Part shown: one piece after another, positions 27,546 through 36,941 of the stretch
Position numbering within the stretch: the first letter of the stretch is position 1
Layout of the letters: every line of letters begins with the position of its first letter
Source of the DNA: Pseudomonas orientalis
Lineage (GTDB): Bacteria; Pseudomonadota; Gammaproteobacteria; Pseudomonadales; Pseudomonadaceae
Direction: 5' to 3'
NCBI RefSeq assembly: GCF_002934065.1
Contig: NZ_CP018049.1
Location: 3,718,501-3,782,500 of the forward strand
Length of the DNA stretch: 64,000 nucleotides
Program-made: the position numbers and the translations under genes
The notes under the pieces: model-generated
What the model saw: only the letters and a program-made list of their open reading frames with translations
What the model was told of the DNA's origin: nothing
Database searches by the model: none

Positions 27546-28508
27546 ATGGACTTCAAACGCACCTTGCTCGCCGCCACACTCGTCGCCCTCAGCAGCGCCG
27601 CCCACGCACTGGAAATCAAATTTGCCGACATCCACCCCGCCGGCTACCCCACCGTCGTCGCCGAAGAAAACATGGGCAAGGCCCTGACCAAGGAAAGTAA
27701 CGGCGAACTGACCTTCAAGTACTTCCCGGGCGGCGTGCTCGGCTCCGAGAAGGAAGTGGTCGAACAGGCCCAGGTCGGCGCCGTGCAGATGACCCGCGTC
27801 AGCCTCGGCATCGTCGGCCCGGTGGTGCCCGACGTCAATGTGTTCAACCTGCCCTTCGTGTTCCGTGACCAGGCACATATGCGCAAGGTCATCGACGGCG
27901 AAATCGGCGATGAAATCCTCGCCAAGATCACCCACTCCGAGTTCGGCCTGGTCGCCCTGGCCTGGATGGACGGCGGCACGCGCAACCTCTACACCAAGAA
28001 ACCGGTGCGCAAGATCGAAGACCTCAAGGGCATGAAGATTCGCGTGCAGGGCAACCCGCTGTTCATCGATGCCTTCAACGCGATGGGCGCCAATGGCATC
28101 GCCATGGACACCGGCGAAATTTTCAGCGCCTTGCAGACCGGCGTGATAGACGGCGCGGAAAACAACCCGCCGACACTGCTCGAGCACAACCACTACCAGA
28201 ACGCCAAGTACTACACCCTCACCGAGCATCTGATCCTGCCCGAGCCCATCGTGATGTCGAAGATCACCTGGAACAAGCTCACCCCCGCGCAGCAGGACAT
28301 GGTCAAGAAAGCCGCCAAGGCCGCCCAGGCTGACGAGCGCGTGTTGTGGGACGCCAAGTCCGCCAGCAGTGAAGCCAAGCTCAAGGCCGCCGGTGTCGAG
28401 TTCATCACCGTCGACAAAAAGCCCTTCTATGACGCCACCGCGCAGGTTCGTGCCAAGTACGGCGCGCCTTACGCCGACATCATCAAGCGTATCGACGCCG
28501 TTCAGTAA
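27546..28508 (+). CDS. TRAP transporter substrate-binding protein (DctP family)
   Basis: 320 residues with a cleavable signal peptide ending AHA (about residue 20). The DctP signature GSEKEVVEQAQVGAVQMTR and the conserved Arg region GMKIRVQGNPLF, which binds the substrate carboxylate, are present, as is the PEPIVMSKITW hinge. It is the periplasmic receptor of the TRAP system encoded by the next two genes. Context suggests a hexuronate or aldarate ligand. Confidence 0.93.
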   Translation: MDFKRTLLAATLVALSSAAHALEIKFADIHPAGYPTVVAEENMGKALTKESNGELTFKYFPGGVLGSEKEVVEQAQVGAVQMTRVSLGIVGPVVPDVNVFNLPFVFRDQAHMRKVIDGEIGDEILAKITHSEFGLVALAWMDGGTRNLYTKKPVRKIEDLKGMKIRVQGNPLFIDAFNAMGANGIAMDTGEIFSALQTGVIDGAENNPPTLLEHNHYQNAKYYTLTEHLILPEPIVMSKITWNKLTPAQQDMVKKAAKAAQADERVLWDAKSASSEAKLKAAGVEFITVDKKPFYDATAQVRAKYGAPYADIIKRIDAVQ

Positions 28509-28572
28509 GCACCTTCCCCCCCAGCTAGGCCCGGCGCGGTCGACACCGACGCGCCCGGTTACGGTGAACGCC

Positions 28573-29100
28573 ATGAAGAATCTACTGCTGCGCATCAATG
28601 ACCGCATCTACATGACCTGCATCTGGGTCGCCGGCCTTTCGGTCCTCGGGGTCGCATTGATCATTCCCTGGGGCATTTTCGCCCGCTACATCCTCGGCAC
28701 CGGCTCAAGCTGGCCGGAACCCACCGCCATCCTGCTGATGCTGGTGTTCACCTTTATCGGCGCCGCCGCCAGCTACCGCGCCGGTGCGCATATGTCGGTG
28801 GCCATGGTCACCGACCGCTTGCCTGCCACCCAACGCCGCGCCGTCGGCATTGTTTCGCAACTGCTGATGGGCACCATCTGTCTGTTCATGACGATCTGGG
28901 GCACCAAGCTGTGCCTGTCCACCTGGAACCAGTTCATGAGCGCCATCCCTACCCTGCGCGTCGGCATCACTTATATGCCGATTCCGATTGGCGGTTTGCT
29001 GACCCTGATCTTCGTGATTGAGAAACTGCTGCTGGGCGACCAGAGCAACCGGCGCGTGGTGCGCTTCGATCTGATAGAAGAAAGCGAAGGGGCCGCCTGA
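28573..29100 (+). CDS. TRAP transporter small permease (DctQ family)
   Basis: 175 residues from MKNLLLRINDRIYM, with four transmembrane helices and a short loop containing TGSSWPEPTAILLMLVFTF, typical of DctQ. An in-frame upstream extension overlaps the dctP gene and is not used. It forms the membrane complex with the large subunit that starts 1 base after its stop codon. Confidence 0.92.
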   Translation: MKNLLLRINDRIYMTCIWVAGLSVLGVALIIPWGIFARYILGTGSSWPEPTAILLMLVFTFIGAAASYRAGAHMSVAMVTDRLPATQRRAVGIVSQLLMGTICLFMTIWGTKLCLSTWNQFMSAIPTLRVGITYMPIPIGGLLTLIFVIEKLLLGDQSNRRVVRFDLIEESEGAA

Positions 29101-29101
29101 T

Positions 29102-30382
29102 ATGGACGCATTGATTCTGTTGGGCAGTTTTATCGCCTTGATCCTGATCGGCATGCCGGTGGCCTACGCCCTGGGTTTGTCGGCGCTGATCGGCGCATGG
29201 TGGATCGACATCCCGTTCCAGGCCCTGATGATCCAGGTGGCGGGCGGGGTGAACAAGTTTTCGCTGATGGCGATCCCGTTCTTCGTGCTGGCCGGCGCGA
29301 TCATGGCCGAGGGCGGCATGTCGCGGCGGCTGGTGGCGTTTGCCGGCGTGCTGGTGGGCTTTGTGCGCGGCGGTCTATCCCTGGTCAACATCATGGCCTC
29401 GACGTTTTTCGGCGCGATCTCAGGCTCATCGGTGGCCGATACCGCGTCGGTCGGTTCGGTGCTGATTCCGGAGATGGAACGCCGCGGCTACCCCAGGGAG
29501 TTTGCGACAGCCGTGACGGTCAGCGGCTCGGTGCAGGCGCTGCTGACGCCGCCCAGCCATAACTCGGTGCTCTATTCGCTGGCAGCGGGCGGCACGGTCT
29601 CCATCGCTTCGCTGTTCATGGCCGGCGTGGTACCGGGCCTGCTGATGAGCGCGTGCCTGATGGTGCTGTGCCTGATATTCGCGAAAAAGCGCGACTACCC
29701 CAAAGGCGAAGTCATCCCCTTGAAGCAGGCGCTGAAGATCGCCGCCGATGCGCTCTGGGGCCTGATGGCCATGGTGATCATCCTCGGCGGCATCCTGTCG
29801 GGTATCTTCACCGCCACCGAGTCGGCCGCGATTGCAGTGCTGTGGGCGTTCTTCGTGACCATGTTCATCTACCGCGACTACAAATGGCGCGAGCTGCCCA
29901 AGCTGATGCACCGCACGGTGCGCACCATTTCTATCGTAATGATCCTGATCGCCTTCGCCGCCAGCTTCGGCTACATCATGACCCTGATGCAGATCCCGGC
30001 GAAGATCACCACGCTGTTCCTGACCCTGTCGGACAACCGCTACGTGATCCTGATGTGCATCAACGTCATGCTGCTGTTGCTCGGCACGGTGATGGACATG
30101 GCGCCGCTGATCCTGATCCTCACGCCGATCCTGCTGCCGGTGATCCTGGGCATCGGCGTCGATCCGGTGCATTTCGGCATGATCATGCTGGTGAACCTCG
30201 GGATTGGCCTGATCACCCCGCCGGTGGGCGCGGTGTTGTTCGTGGGCGCGGCGGTGGGCAAGGTCAGTATCGAGAAGACCGTGAAGGCGCTGCTGCCGTT
30301 TTATGCGGTGCTGTTCCTGGTGCTGATGGCGGTGACCTATATTCCGGCACTGTCGCTGTGGTTGCCGAGCGTGGTGCTATAA
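29102..30382 (+). CDS. TRAP transporter large permease (DctM family)
   Basis: 426 residues with about 12 membrane segments. The DctM signature motifs ISGSSVADTASVGSVLIPEM and TPPSHNSVLYSLAAGG, which form the sodium and substrate sites, are present, and so is the repeat-related stretch GLITPPVGAVLFVG. It catalyses sodium-driven uptake together with the DctP and DctQ proteins. A palindromic REP remnant follows the stop. Confidence 0.94.
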   Translation: MDALILLGSFIALILIGMPVAYALGLSALIGAWWIDIPFQALMIQVAGGVNKFSLMAIPFFVLAGAIMAEGGMSRRLVAFAGVLVGFVRGGLSLVNIMASTFFGAISGSSVADTASVGSVLIPEMERRGYPREFATAVTVSGSVQALLTPPSHNSVLYSLAAGGTVSIASLFMAGVVPGLLMSACLMVLCLIFAKKRDYPKGEVIPLKQALKIAADALWGLMAMVIILGGILSGIFTATESAAIAVLWAFFVTMFIYRDYKWRELPKLMHRTVRTISIVMILIAFAASFGYIMTLMQIPAKITTLFLTLSDNRYVILMCINVMLLLLGTVMDMAPLILILTPILLPVILGIGVDPVHFGMIMLVNLGIGLITPPVGAVLFVGAAVGKVSIEKTVKALLPFYAVLFLVLMAVTYIPALSLWLPSVVL

Positions 30383-30411
30383 ACCCAATTTCAAGAACAA
30401 GGATGCATGAA

Positions 30412-30439
30412 TGTGAGAGGGGGCAAGCCCCCTCCCACA
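30412..30439. repeat. Collapsed REPIN: 28-bp palindrome
   Basis: TGTGAGAGGGGGC, then AA, then GCCCCCTCCCACA, with one mismatch between arms. It lies between the TRAP large subunit and the mutarotase-like gene, and TTTTGAGC follows, so it may act as a partial terminator within the operon. Confidence 0.85.
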
Positions 30440-30484
30440 TTTTGAGCAGCGCGGTATTTACCATTTCCTTAGGGCAGGTCAATC

Positions 30485-31390
30485 GTGATTGAGCTTTCGG
30501 ACCCCTTCACCCATCTGGTGCTCGCCCCGGCCATCGGCGGCGCCATCGTGAACTGGACGGTACGCGCCACCGGCCAACCGCTGCTGCGCCATAGCGATGA
30601 GCAGGCGATCAATACCGGACTGCCGGGAAAATTGGGCTGCTACCCACTGGCGCCCTGGTCCAACCGTGTCGCCGAGGGAGGCTTCGACAACCCACGCGGC
30701 TGGCTGGCGCTCAAGCCCAATAGCCTCACCGACCCGCTGCCGATTCACGGCTCGGCCTGGCAACAGGCGTGGCAAGTGAGCAGCCAAACCACCGATGAAG
30801 TGGTGCTGCACTTACTCTGCGACACACCGTTCGCGTACCGCGCAGAGCAACGGTTTCGGTTGCGCGACGGTGTGCTGGCGATTGAATTGCGCGTGACTCA
30901 TCTGGCCGAAAATACGGCGTGGCATGGGCTGGGGTTGCATCCGTATTTCCCGCGTCGTCCGGATACGCGATTGCAGGCAAAAGCGTCGCAGGTGTGGATG
31001 AGCGATGCGGCCAAGCTGCCGACGCAATTGACGGCGGTGCCGCAGGATTGGGATTTCAGGCAAACCAGAACGCTGCCGCAAAGCCTGGTGGACAATGGAT
31101 TTGTTGGCTGGGATGGGCACTGCCTGATCGAGCAACCGCAGCTTGGCTACAGCCTCGAATGCCAGGCCACCGGCGCCGATTACTTCCTGCTGTATTGCCC
31201 GCCAGGGTTGGAGTTTTTCTGCATCGAGCCGGTAAGCCATCCGGTAAATGCCCATCACCTGCCGGGAAGACCGGGCCTGAAGCTGCTGGAACAAGGCCAG
31301 TCAACCCACCTCAATTTCAACCTGAAATACACTCCAAATGTGAGAGGGGGCTTGCCCCCGATTGCAGTGGGTCAGTCTGAGCATCTTTGA
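30485..31390 (+). CDS. Aldose 1-epimerase family protein with REPIN-derived C-terminus
   Basis: 301 residues, GTG start with AGGGCAG upstream. It has a galactose-mutarotase-like beta-sandwich with the motifs LGCYPLAPWSNRVAEGGF, HGSAWQQ, the catalytic-type GLGLHPYFPR and YCPPGLEFFCIEPVSH. It probably interconverts anomers of the sugar handled by the preceding hexuronate genes. The last 17 residues (from NVRGGLPPIAV) are translated from the REPIN at 31339-31427, so the original stop codon seems to have been lost or displaced. Confidence 0.85.
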   Translation: MIELSDPFTHLVLAPAIGGAIVNWTVRATGQPLLRHSDEQAINTGLPGKLGCYPLAPWSNRVAEGGFDNPRGWLALKPNSLTDPLPIHGSAWQQAWQVSSQTTDEVVLHLLCDTPFAYRAEQRFRLRDGVLAIELRVTHLAENTAWHGLGLHPYFPRRPDTRLQAKASQVWMSDAAKLPTQLTAVPQDWDFRQTRTLPQSLVDNGFVGWDGHCLIEQPQLGYSLECQATGADYFLLYCPPGLEFFCIEPVSHPVNAHHLPGRPGLKLLEQGQSTHLNFNLKYTPNVRGGLPPIAVGQSEHL

Positions 31391-31427
31391 CTGAAACACC
31401 GCTATCGGGGGCAAGCCCCCTCCCACA
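31339..31427. repeat. REPIN overlapping the end of the mutarotase-like gene
   Basis: GGGGGC-type REPIN with TGTGAGAGGGGGC in the left arm. The open frame of the preceding gene runs 52 bases into it and stops at TGA 31388-31390. The right end is 24 nt from the convergent adaptor gene. Confidence 0.9.
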
Positions 31428-31450
31428 TTTTGCTCCCTGTTGTGTCAGGG

Positions 31451-32596
31451 TCAGGGGGGTGAGTTTTTCAGGCGCCCGGCAGTGTCGATACTCACCACCA
31501 CCGACAACCCCGGCCGCAACCGTTCGCTCTCGGCCTGGTCAGGGTCCACGGTGATCCGCACCGGCACGCGCTGGGCGATCTTGACGAAGTTGCCGGTGGC
31601 GTTGTCCGCCTGCAACAGGCTGAACTCCGAGCCGGTCGCAGGGGAAATATGCTGCACCGTGCCGTGAAACCTGCGGTGGTTCAACGCATCCACGGTAAAC
31701 GTCACCGGCTGGCCGACCTGCACATTGTCCATCTGGGTTTCCTTCATATTGGCGATCACCCACAACTGCTTGGGCACCAGCGCCATCAACTGCGCGCCGG
31801 AGTTGACGTAGGCCCCGAGGCGCACGCCGATCTGCCCCAACTGGCCATCCCGGGGCGCGGTGATGCGGGTGTTGGACAGGTCGATCCGCGCCAATTCCAC
31901 CGCCGCCTCCGCGCTGGCCACCGCCGCCTCCAGGGAGCCGCGATTGACGATCACCGTTTGCAGGTCCTGCCGGGCGATTTCCAGGCTGGCCTGGGCCTGG
32001 GCCACGGCGGCGACGGTCTGGGCATTGGCGGCACGGGTCACGTCCAGCTCACGCCTGGACACCGAGCCGTCGCTGATCAGCTCTTCGTTGCGGCGCAGGT
32101 CGGCGGTGCTTTTGCGCGCCTGGGCCTGGCTGTCGACCAGCGCGGCCTGACGCAACTTGATGGTCGCTTCGGCGCTGTTGCGTTGCTGCACCACATTGGC
32201 CAGCGAAGCCTTCTGCACCGCCAGTTGCGCCAAGGCCTGGTCCAAGCGCTGCTTGTAGATGCGATCATCGAGGCGCACCAGCAGGTCACCGGCTTTCACA
32301 TACTGGAAGTCCTGCACCGGCACTTCGAATACATAACCGCTGAGCTGCGGGCCGATGATCGTCACCTGCCCACGAACCAAGGCGTTTTCGGTGGTTTCCA
32401 CGGCGCTGCTGAACGGGGGCAGCTGCCACGCGTACAGCACGATCAACACCCCGACAATGGCAACCGCGGCAAAGCCCAGGGACGAAAGGATGCGTACTCG
32501 CAACGAGCGCGGTTCGGTCACGGCGGCGCCCGGTGGCGTGGTGCCCTCGGGCGTGGAAGCGATGGCGTTGGTGGTCGTGGTCGTGGGTTCGGTCAT
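31451..32596 (-). CDS. HlyD/EmrA-family membrane fusion protein
   Basis: 381 residues from MTEPTTTTTNAI (ATG 32596, overlapping the transporter stop in an ATGA). A Thr/Pro-rich cytoplasmic N-terminus, one transmembrane segment (about residues 37-58), split lipoyl halves (GYVFEVPVQDFQYVKAGDLL and NTRITAPRDGQLGQIGV) and a long Ala/Gln coiled-coil follow. It is the adaptor of a two-gene EmrAB-like drug exporter; no outer membrane partner is encoded here. Confidence 0.92.
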   Translation of the reverse strand: MTEPTTTTTNAIASTPEGTTPPGAAVTEPRSLRVRILSSLGFAAVAIVGVLIVLYAWQLPPFSSAVETTENALVRGQVTIIGPQLSGYVFEVPVQDFQYVKAGDLLVRLDDRIYKQRLDQALAQLAVQKASLANVVQQRNSAEATIKLRQAALVDSQAQARKSTADLRRNEELISDGSVSRRELDVTRAANAQTVAAVAQAQASLEIARQDLQTVIVNRGSLEAAVASAEAAVELARIDLSNTRITAPRDGQLGQIGVRLGAYVNSGAQLMALVPKQLWVIANMKETQMDNVQVGQPVTFTVDALNHRRFHGTVQHISPATGSEFSLLQADNATGNFVKIAQRVPVRITVDPDQAESERLRPGLSVVVSIDTAGRLKNSPP

Positions 32597-34239
32597 GAAG
32601 AGGCGCCGACAGGTTGAACAGGAGGGGTTGCTGCTTTGGTGGTGCTCATCAGCCACAGGCTGCGGATAAAGATCCAGATCATGGTCAGGATCGCGATAAT
32701 CGCAATCAGCATGAAGACATCGTTGTACGCCATGACGTTCGCCTCGCGGGTGGCCGCCGTGGCCAGGCTGCGAATGCCCATGAGGTTGCGCAGTTCCGGG
32801 TCGGCAACGATACCACCATAGGCCGAGCCGCCGCTCTGTACCCGCGCCGCGACGCGGGGGTCGAGCAAGGTCAGATGTTCGGTAATCATGCTCGAGTGGT
32901 ACTTCTCGCGCACGATCTGGAAGGTGCCGAGCAACGCCGCGCCGATCAGACCGCCGAGGTTCTGGCAAATCCCGAACATCACCGAAAAACTCACCAGGTT
33001 GCGCGGGTTGGTCAATACATTCTTGGTGCCCAGCACCATGGTCGGCCCGAGAAAGAAGGTCCCGCCGAAGCCTAGCAGGAACTGGCTGATATACAGGTTC
33101 TGCGGCCGCGTCAGGTTGCTGGAAAAACTGTCCATCACCGACCCCGTCGCCATCAGCGCCAGGGAAATGATCAGCGGCATCAACAGATGCGCCGGATTGA
33201 TCGTCAATGCACTGACCACCAGCCCGGCGATCGCCCCGGCCAGCATCACCACATACAGCGTATGCATCTGCTGGTAACTCATGTTCAGCATCTGCATGAA
33301 ACCCACCGCACCGGTGGATTGTTCGGACAGCACCATACGAATCAGGATCACCGCCAGGGCCAGGCGAATCATGGTGCCGCTGCCCAGCCAGCGCGTCATC
33401 AGCATCGGGTTGGCGCGGTTATGCTCGATGGCCAACCCGGCCATGATCAGCACCAGCGAACAGGCCGAGGCGATGCCGATCCAGGGCGCTTCCAGCCACC
33501 AGTCGATGCGTCCCAAGGACAACACCGCGCAGAGCAAGGCAACGCCGGTGGCCAGGATCGCGAAGGTGAGGAAATCGAGTTTTTCGAAGGTCTTGAATCG
33601 GTCGCCGGGCGGCAATTTCAACAGAAACACACAGCCCAGGCAGATCAGCGCCAGGCCCAGCTCGAACAGGTACAGCCCGCGCCATTCGGCGATTTGCAGC
33701 AAATCCTCGGAGAACAGCCGCGCCAGGGGTAACGCCAGCTGCGCGGTGCCCAGCCCCAGCACCAGGGCTTTCAAGCGCCACTTGGCCGGGAACGCCTGGA
33801 TCATGTAGTACAAGCCCAATGAACTCAGCGCCGCCCCCACCATGCCGTGGGCCGCCCGCACGGCGATGGCCGAGTTGAGGTCGTTGACGAACAAGTGGCC
33901 GAAGGTCACCAGCGCATACAACACCAGGAACACTTCGGTAAACGCCCGCAGGCCGAACTGCTGGCGAAACTTCACCAGCAGCAGGTTCATGCACACGTTG
34001 GTCATCACATAGGCGGCGGGTAGCCAGGCCATTTCCGCCGTGGTCGCGCCCAGGGCGCCTTGCAGGTATTGCAGGTTGGCGATAACCAACGCGTTGCCCA
34101 GGCCACCCGTGATTGCCACCAGCACACCCACCAGCGCAAACAGCCAGCGTTTGTGGGTGGGGTGCAGCGGCGTCGACGGCGAACCGGGCAGGCTCGGCCG
34201 CTCGTGGGGCTGCCAGGTGTGGGGGGTGTATTTATCCAT
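32593..34239 (-). CDS. MFS drug transporter, DHA2 (EmrB-like) family, 14 TMS
   Basis: 548 residues with about 14 transmembrane helices. The early GNALVIANLQYLQGALGATTAEMAW loop with AAYVMTNV, and the cytoplasmic loop LLVKFRQQFGLRAF, fit DHA2 proton antiporters. It pairs with the HlyD-like protein whose start overlaps its stop. Together they would expel hydrophobic compounds from the inner membrane or cytoplasm; the substrate is unknown. Confidence 0.91.
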   Translation of the reverse strand: MDKYTPHTWQPHERPSLPGSPSTPLHPTHKRWLFALVGVLVAITGGLGNALVIANLQYLQGALGATTAEMAWLPAAYVMTNVCMNLLLVKFRQQFGLRAFTEVFLVLYALVTFGHLFVNDLNSAIAVRAAHGMVGAALSSLGLYYMIQAFPAKWRLKALVLGLGTAQLALPLARLFSEDLLQIAEWRGLYLFELGLALICLGCVFLLKLPPGDRFKTFEKLDFLTFAILATGVALLCAVLSLGRIDWWLEAPWIGIASACSLVLIMAGLAIEHNRANPMLMTRWLGSGTMIRLALAVILIRMVLSEQSTGAVGFMQMLNMSYQQMHTLYVVMLAGAIAGLVVSALTINPAHLLMPLIISLALMATGSVMDSFSSNLTRPQNLYISQFLLGFGGTFFLGPTMVLGTKNVLTNPRNLVSFSVMFGICQNLGGLIGAALLGTFQIVREKYHSSMITEHLTLLDPRVAARVQSGGSAYGGIVADPELRNLMGIRSLATAATREANVMAYNDVFMLIAIIAILTMIWIFIRSLWLMSTTKAATPPVQPVGASS

Positions 34240-34370
34240 TCGGTGACCTTGATGAACCGACGTGCAAGGCCGGTGAAGCCATTACTGGGAGAACAGTAAC
34301 CTGAGGTACGTTCATCTCGCCATCTATCAAGCGTGCACGGTCAACACCGTTCAGTCGATCGTTCCTTTTT

Positions 34371-34401
34371 GATCGTTCCCACGCTCCGCGTGGGAACGAT
34401 C
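34371..34401. repeat. Palindromic repeat, GTTCCCACGC type
   Basis: A 14-bp perfect stem (GATCGTTCCCACGC and its complement) around TCC, just after the stop of the TSUP gene. A T/A run on its left side makes it a likely terminator for the minus-strand gene. The core GTTCCCACGC is a different palindrome from the two REP families. Confidence 0.75.
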
Positions 34402-34402
34402 A

Positions 34403-35215
34403 TCAGGTCCGGAGCAAAGCATTCATCAGCATTCCAGCCGCCACCAGCACGCACAAACCGGCAAACCCCACCTGCAACGCCCGCGCTGGAATCACCGAAC
34501 ACAAGCGACGTCCCGCCAGCATGCCGACGATACTTGCACCAATAAATCCCCAGCCCACCGGCTCGATGTTCACCCCGGCATGAAAGGCCCCCACCACACC
34601 GATCAACGACAGCAGGCTGACCACCATCAACGAGGTCGCGACGATCCCGCGCATCTGCACATCGGTCAGTTGCTTGAACGCCGGTACGATCAGAAAACCG
34701 CCGCCCACGCCGAGCAAACCCGAGACCGCGCCGGTCACCGCGCCCAGTGCCGCCAGGGTGGCAGTGCATTTGGCGGTCCACGCCAGGCGTCCGGTCTGCT
34801 GGTTGAGCATGCAGTTCTTCTGGCCCCAGGACGCCGCGCCATGGTCACTCGGCCCGGCCTCGACCTTTTCGCGCCGCACCATGCGCCAGGCCACCAGCAC
34901 CATCAGGGCGCTGAACAAGCCCATCAGCACCGGCTCCGACAGTTGATGAGCGACGAACACACCGAGCGGTGAAAACAGCGCGCCCAGCAAGGCGATCAAT
35001 AACGCGGCGCGATAACGCACCAGGCCATGGCGCAGGCCGTCAATCGCCCCCACCGCCGCCGCTGCGCCTACCGCAAGCAAGGACACCGGCGCGGCCTGGG
35101 TCATCGTCAACCCCAGTCCCAACACCAGCGCCGGCACCCCGAGGATGCCGCCGCCCGCGCCGGTCAGGCCCATGACCAGGCCCATCAATACACCCAACAC
35201 ACTGGCCAGCAGCAT
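34403..35215 (-). CDS. TauE/SafE (TSUP) family anion exporter
   Basis: 270 residues, about eight transmembrane helices, with the paired TSUP motifs [20 protein letters not shown] and [17 protein letters not shown]. Its start is directly next to the sqr stop codon, so they are co-transcribed. In this sulfide module it probably exports sulfite, thiosulfate or a related anion formed during persulfide oxidation. Confidence 0.9.
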   Translation of the reverse strand: MLLASVLGVLMGLVMGLTGAGGGILGVPALVLGLGLTMTQAAPVSLLAVGAAAAVGAIDGLRHGLVRYRAALLIALLGALFSPLGVFVAHQLSEPVLMGLFSALMVLVAWRMVRREKVEAGPSDHGAASWGQKNCMLNQQTGRLAWTAKCTATLAALGAVTGAVSGLLGVGGGFLIVPAFKQLTDVQMRGIVATSLMVVSLLSLIGVVGAFHAGVNIEPVGWGFIGASIVGMLAGRRLCSVIPARALQVGFAGLCVLVAAGMLMNALLRT

Positions 35216-36460
35216 TCAGTCCACCTTGCTCAGGCGGGTCAGCCACTCGCGGCCCTTGAGCATGCCGTTCCAGTAGAACCACGGCAGCAACGTGGCCTTG
35301 AGGAACCACATCGAGCGGCGCGCCTGGGTGGGGTCGAGGGGAAAGGTCGGCAACAGCTTGCCGCCATAGCCGAACTCGGCCAGCACCACCTTGCCCTTCT
35401 CCACCGTCAACGGGCAGGAACCGTAGCCGTCGTACTTGAGCGGCAGCGGCGCTTGTTTGCGCAGGGCCAGCAGGTTCTCGGCCACGACCACGATCTGCTT
35501 GCGTACCGCTGCGGCGGTCTTGGCGTTGGAGGTGCCGCACACGTCGCCCAGGCTGAAGATGTGCGGATAGCGCAGGTGCTGCAGGCTGTGGGGGTTTACT
35601 TCGCACCAGCCTGCGGCGTCGGCCAGCGGGCTTTGGCGGATAAAATCCGGGGCGACTTGCGGCGGCACGACGTGGAGCATATCGAAGGTTTTCTCTTCGA
35701 CCCTCACGTTGCCCTCTGCGTCCTTGACTTCAAACCAGGCTTTGCGCGCCGGGCCGTCGACCTTCACAAGGTTGGCATTGAACGCCAGGCGTGCGTTGTA
35801 TTTCTCGACGTACTCCATCAACGGCGGCACAAAGGTCGCCACGCCGAACAGCGCGGCACCGGCCAGGTTGAATTCGACGTCGATGTTTTTCAGGCTGCCC
35901 TGCTTGAGCCAGTGATCGCAGGACAGGTACATGGCTTTCTGCGGCGCACCGGCACACTTGATCGGCATGGCCGGCTGGGTGAAGAGCGCCTTGCCACCCT
36001 TGAGCTGCTGCACCAGTTGCCAGGTGTAGGCCGCGTGTTCGTAACTGTAGTTGGAGGTGACGCCGTGGCGACCGAGGGTATCCTGCAAGCCCTCGATCTT
36101 TTCCCAGGCCAGGCGCAGGCCCGGGCAGACAATCAGGTTGTTCCAGGTGACGCGCTGGCCACTGTCGAGCACCAGGGTCTGCTCGTCAGGCAATAACTCG
36201 CTGGCGGCGGCCTGGATCCAGGTGACCCCGTTGGGCAGTACGTCGGCCAGCGGGCGCCGGGTCTTTCGCAGGTCGTAGGCGCCGCCGCCCACTAGGGTCC
36301 AGGCGGGCTGATAGCAATGGAAGTCGTTGGGTTCGATCAGGATGATGTTCAGCCGCGGGTCGCGCTTGAGCAGGCTGGCCAGCAGGCCGATGCCTGCCGA
36401 GCCGCCGCCGATGACGACGATATCGCCACTGATGGTGGGTCCCCAGTGTTGTTCGGTCAT
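35216..36460 (-). CDS. sqr: Sulfide:quinone oxidoreductase-like flavoprotein
   Basis: 414 residues, pyridine nucleotide-disulfide oxidoreductase fold with FAD motif [16 protein letters not shown] at about 15-30. The SQR-like segments [11 protein letters not shown] and [22 protein letters not shown] are present, and conserved cysteines occur in [11 protein letters not shown] and [14 protein letters not shown]. It oxidises sulfide and passes electrons to quinone at the inner membrane. The neighbours (TSUP transporter, BigR-like regulator, persulfide dioxygenase) support this over a generic NADH dehydrogenase. Confidence 0.9.
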   Translation of the reverse strand: MTEQHWGPTISGDIVVIGGGSAGIGLLASLLKRDPRLNIILIEPNDFHCYQPAWTLVGGGAYDLRKTRRPLADVLPNGVTWIQAAASELLPDEQTLVLDSGQRVTWNNLIVCPGLRLAWEKIEGLQDTLGRHGVTSNYSYEHAAYTWQLVQQLKGGKALFTQPAMPIKCAGAPQKAMYLSCDHWLKQGSLKNIDVEFNLAGAALFGVATFVPPLMEYVEKYNARLAFNANLVKVDGPARKAWFEVKDAEGNVRVEEKTFDMLHVVPPQVAPDFIRQSPLADAAGWCEVNPHSLQHLRYPHIFSLGDVCGTSNAKTAAAVRKQIVVVAENLLALRKQAPLPLKYDGYGSCPLTVEKGKVVLAEFGYGGKLLPTFPLDPTQARRSMWFLKATLLPWFYWNGMLKGREWLTRLSKVD

Positions 36461-36511
36461 TGTCTACTGCCTTTTTCAGTCAATGCACACAAGGGTCGCT
36501 GCCGGATGGCG

Positions 36512-36865
36512 TCACGCCCAGCTTTTTATCACCGCGCCGCAGTACAGGCCGGACAGGGTCTTCATCACTTGAATCACTTCGTGGCTGGCCAGCCCGTAGA
36601 AGATGTATTTACCTTCCCGACGGGTGGCGACCAACCCTTCGTCCCGCAGGATGCCCAACTGTTGTGACAGCGTGGGCTGGCGCACGCCGGTCTGGGCTTC
36701 CAGCTCGCCGACGTTGCGTTCGCCCAGGGTCAACTGGCAGAGGATCAACAAGCGGTCTTCATTGGCCAGCGCCTTGAGCAAGGAACAGGCCTTGGACGCC
36801 GATGCACGCAACTGGGCGACCTCGCCCTCACTCAACGTAGATTCCATTTGCCTCGGTTCCTTCAT
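36512..36865 (-). CDS. ArsR-family persulfide-responsive repressor, BigR-like
   Basis: 117 residues from MKEPRQMESTLSEG (ATG 36865; ATG 36847 with GAGG close by is an alternative). Winged helix motif VGELEAQTGVRQPTLSQQLGILRDEGLVATRREGKYIFYGL. Two cysteines, Cys43 in LILCQL and Cys109 in LYCGAV, are 66 residues apart, the same spacing as the Cys42/Cys108 persulfide-sensing pair of BigR as I recall it. The divergent palindrome at 36886-36899 is its probable operator. Confidence 0.86.
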   Translation of the reverse strand: MKEPRQMESTLSEGEVAQLRASASKACSLLKALANEDRLLILCQLTLGERNVGELEAQTGVRQPTLSQQLGILRDEGLVATRREGKYIFYGLASHEVIQVMKTLSGLYCGAVIKSWA

Positions 36866-36885
36866 CTCACTTAAGCTCAAGACAT

Positions 36886-36899
36886 TATGTTTAAACGTA
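36886..36899. promoter_or_regulatory. Palindrome between BigR-like gene and persulfide dioxygenase gene
   Basis: TATGTTTAAACGTA is a 14-bp near-palindrome with one mismatched pair, inside the AT-rich 76-bp divergent spacer. The position suits autorepression and control of the dioxygenase gene. Confidence 0.45.
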
Positions 36900-36941
36900 A
36901 ACTGATTGTAACCACATTTTTCCCAAGCAGAGACAGCCGCC

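Noticed and set aside
24186..31390. The porin-TRAP cluster as a dicarboxylate (DctPQM) system.
   Set aside because: DctP family alone is ambiguous, but the uronate dehydrogenase, lactonase and mutarotase-like genes and the shared operator favour hexuronate or aldarate use.
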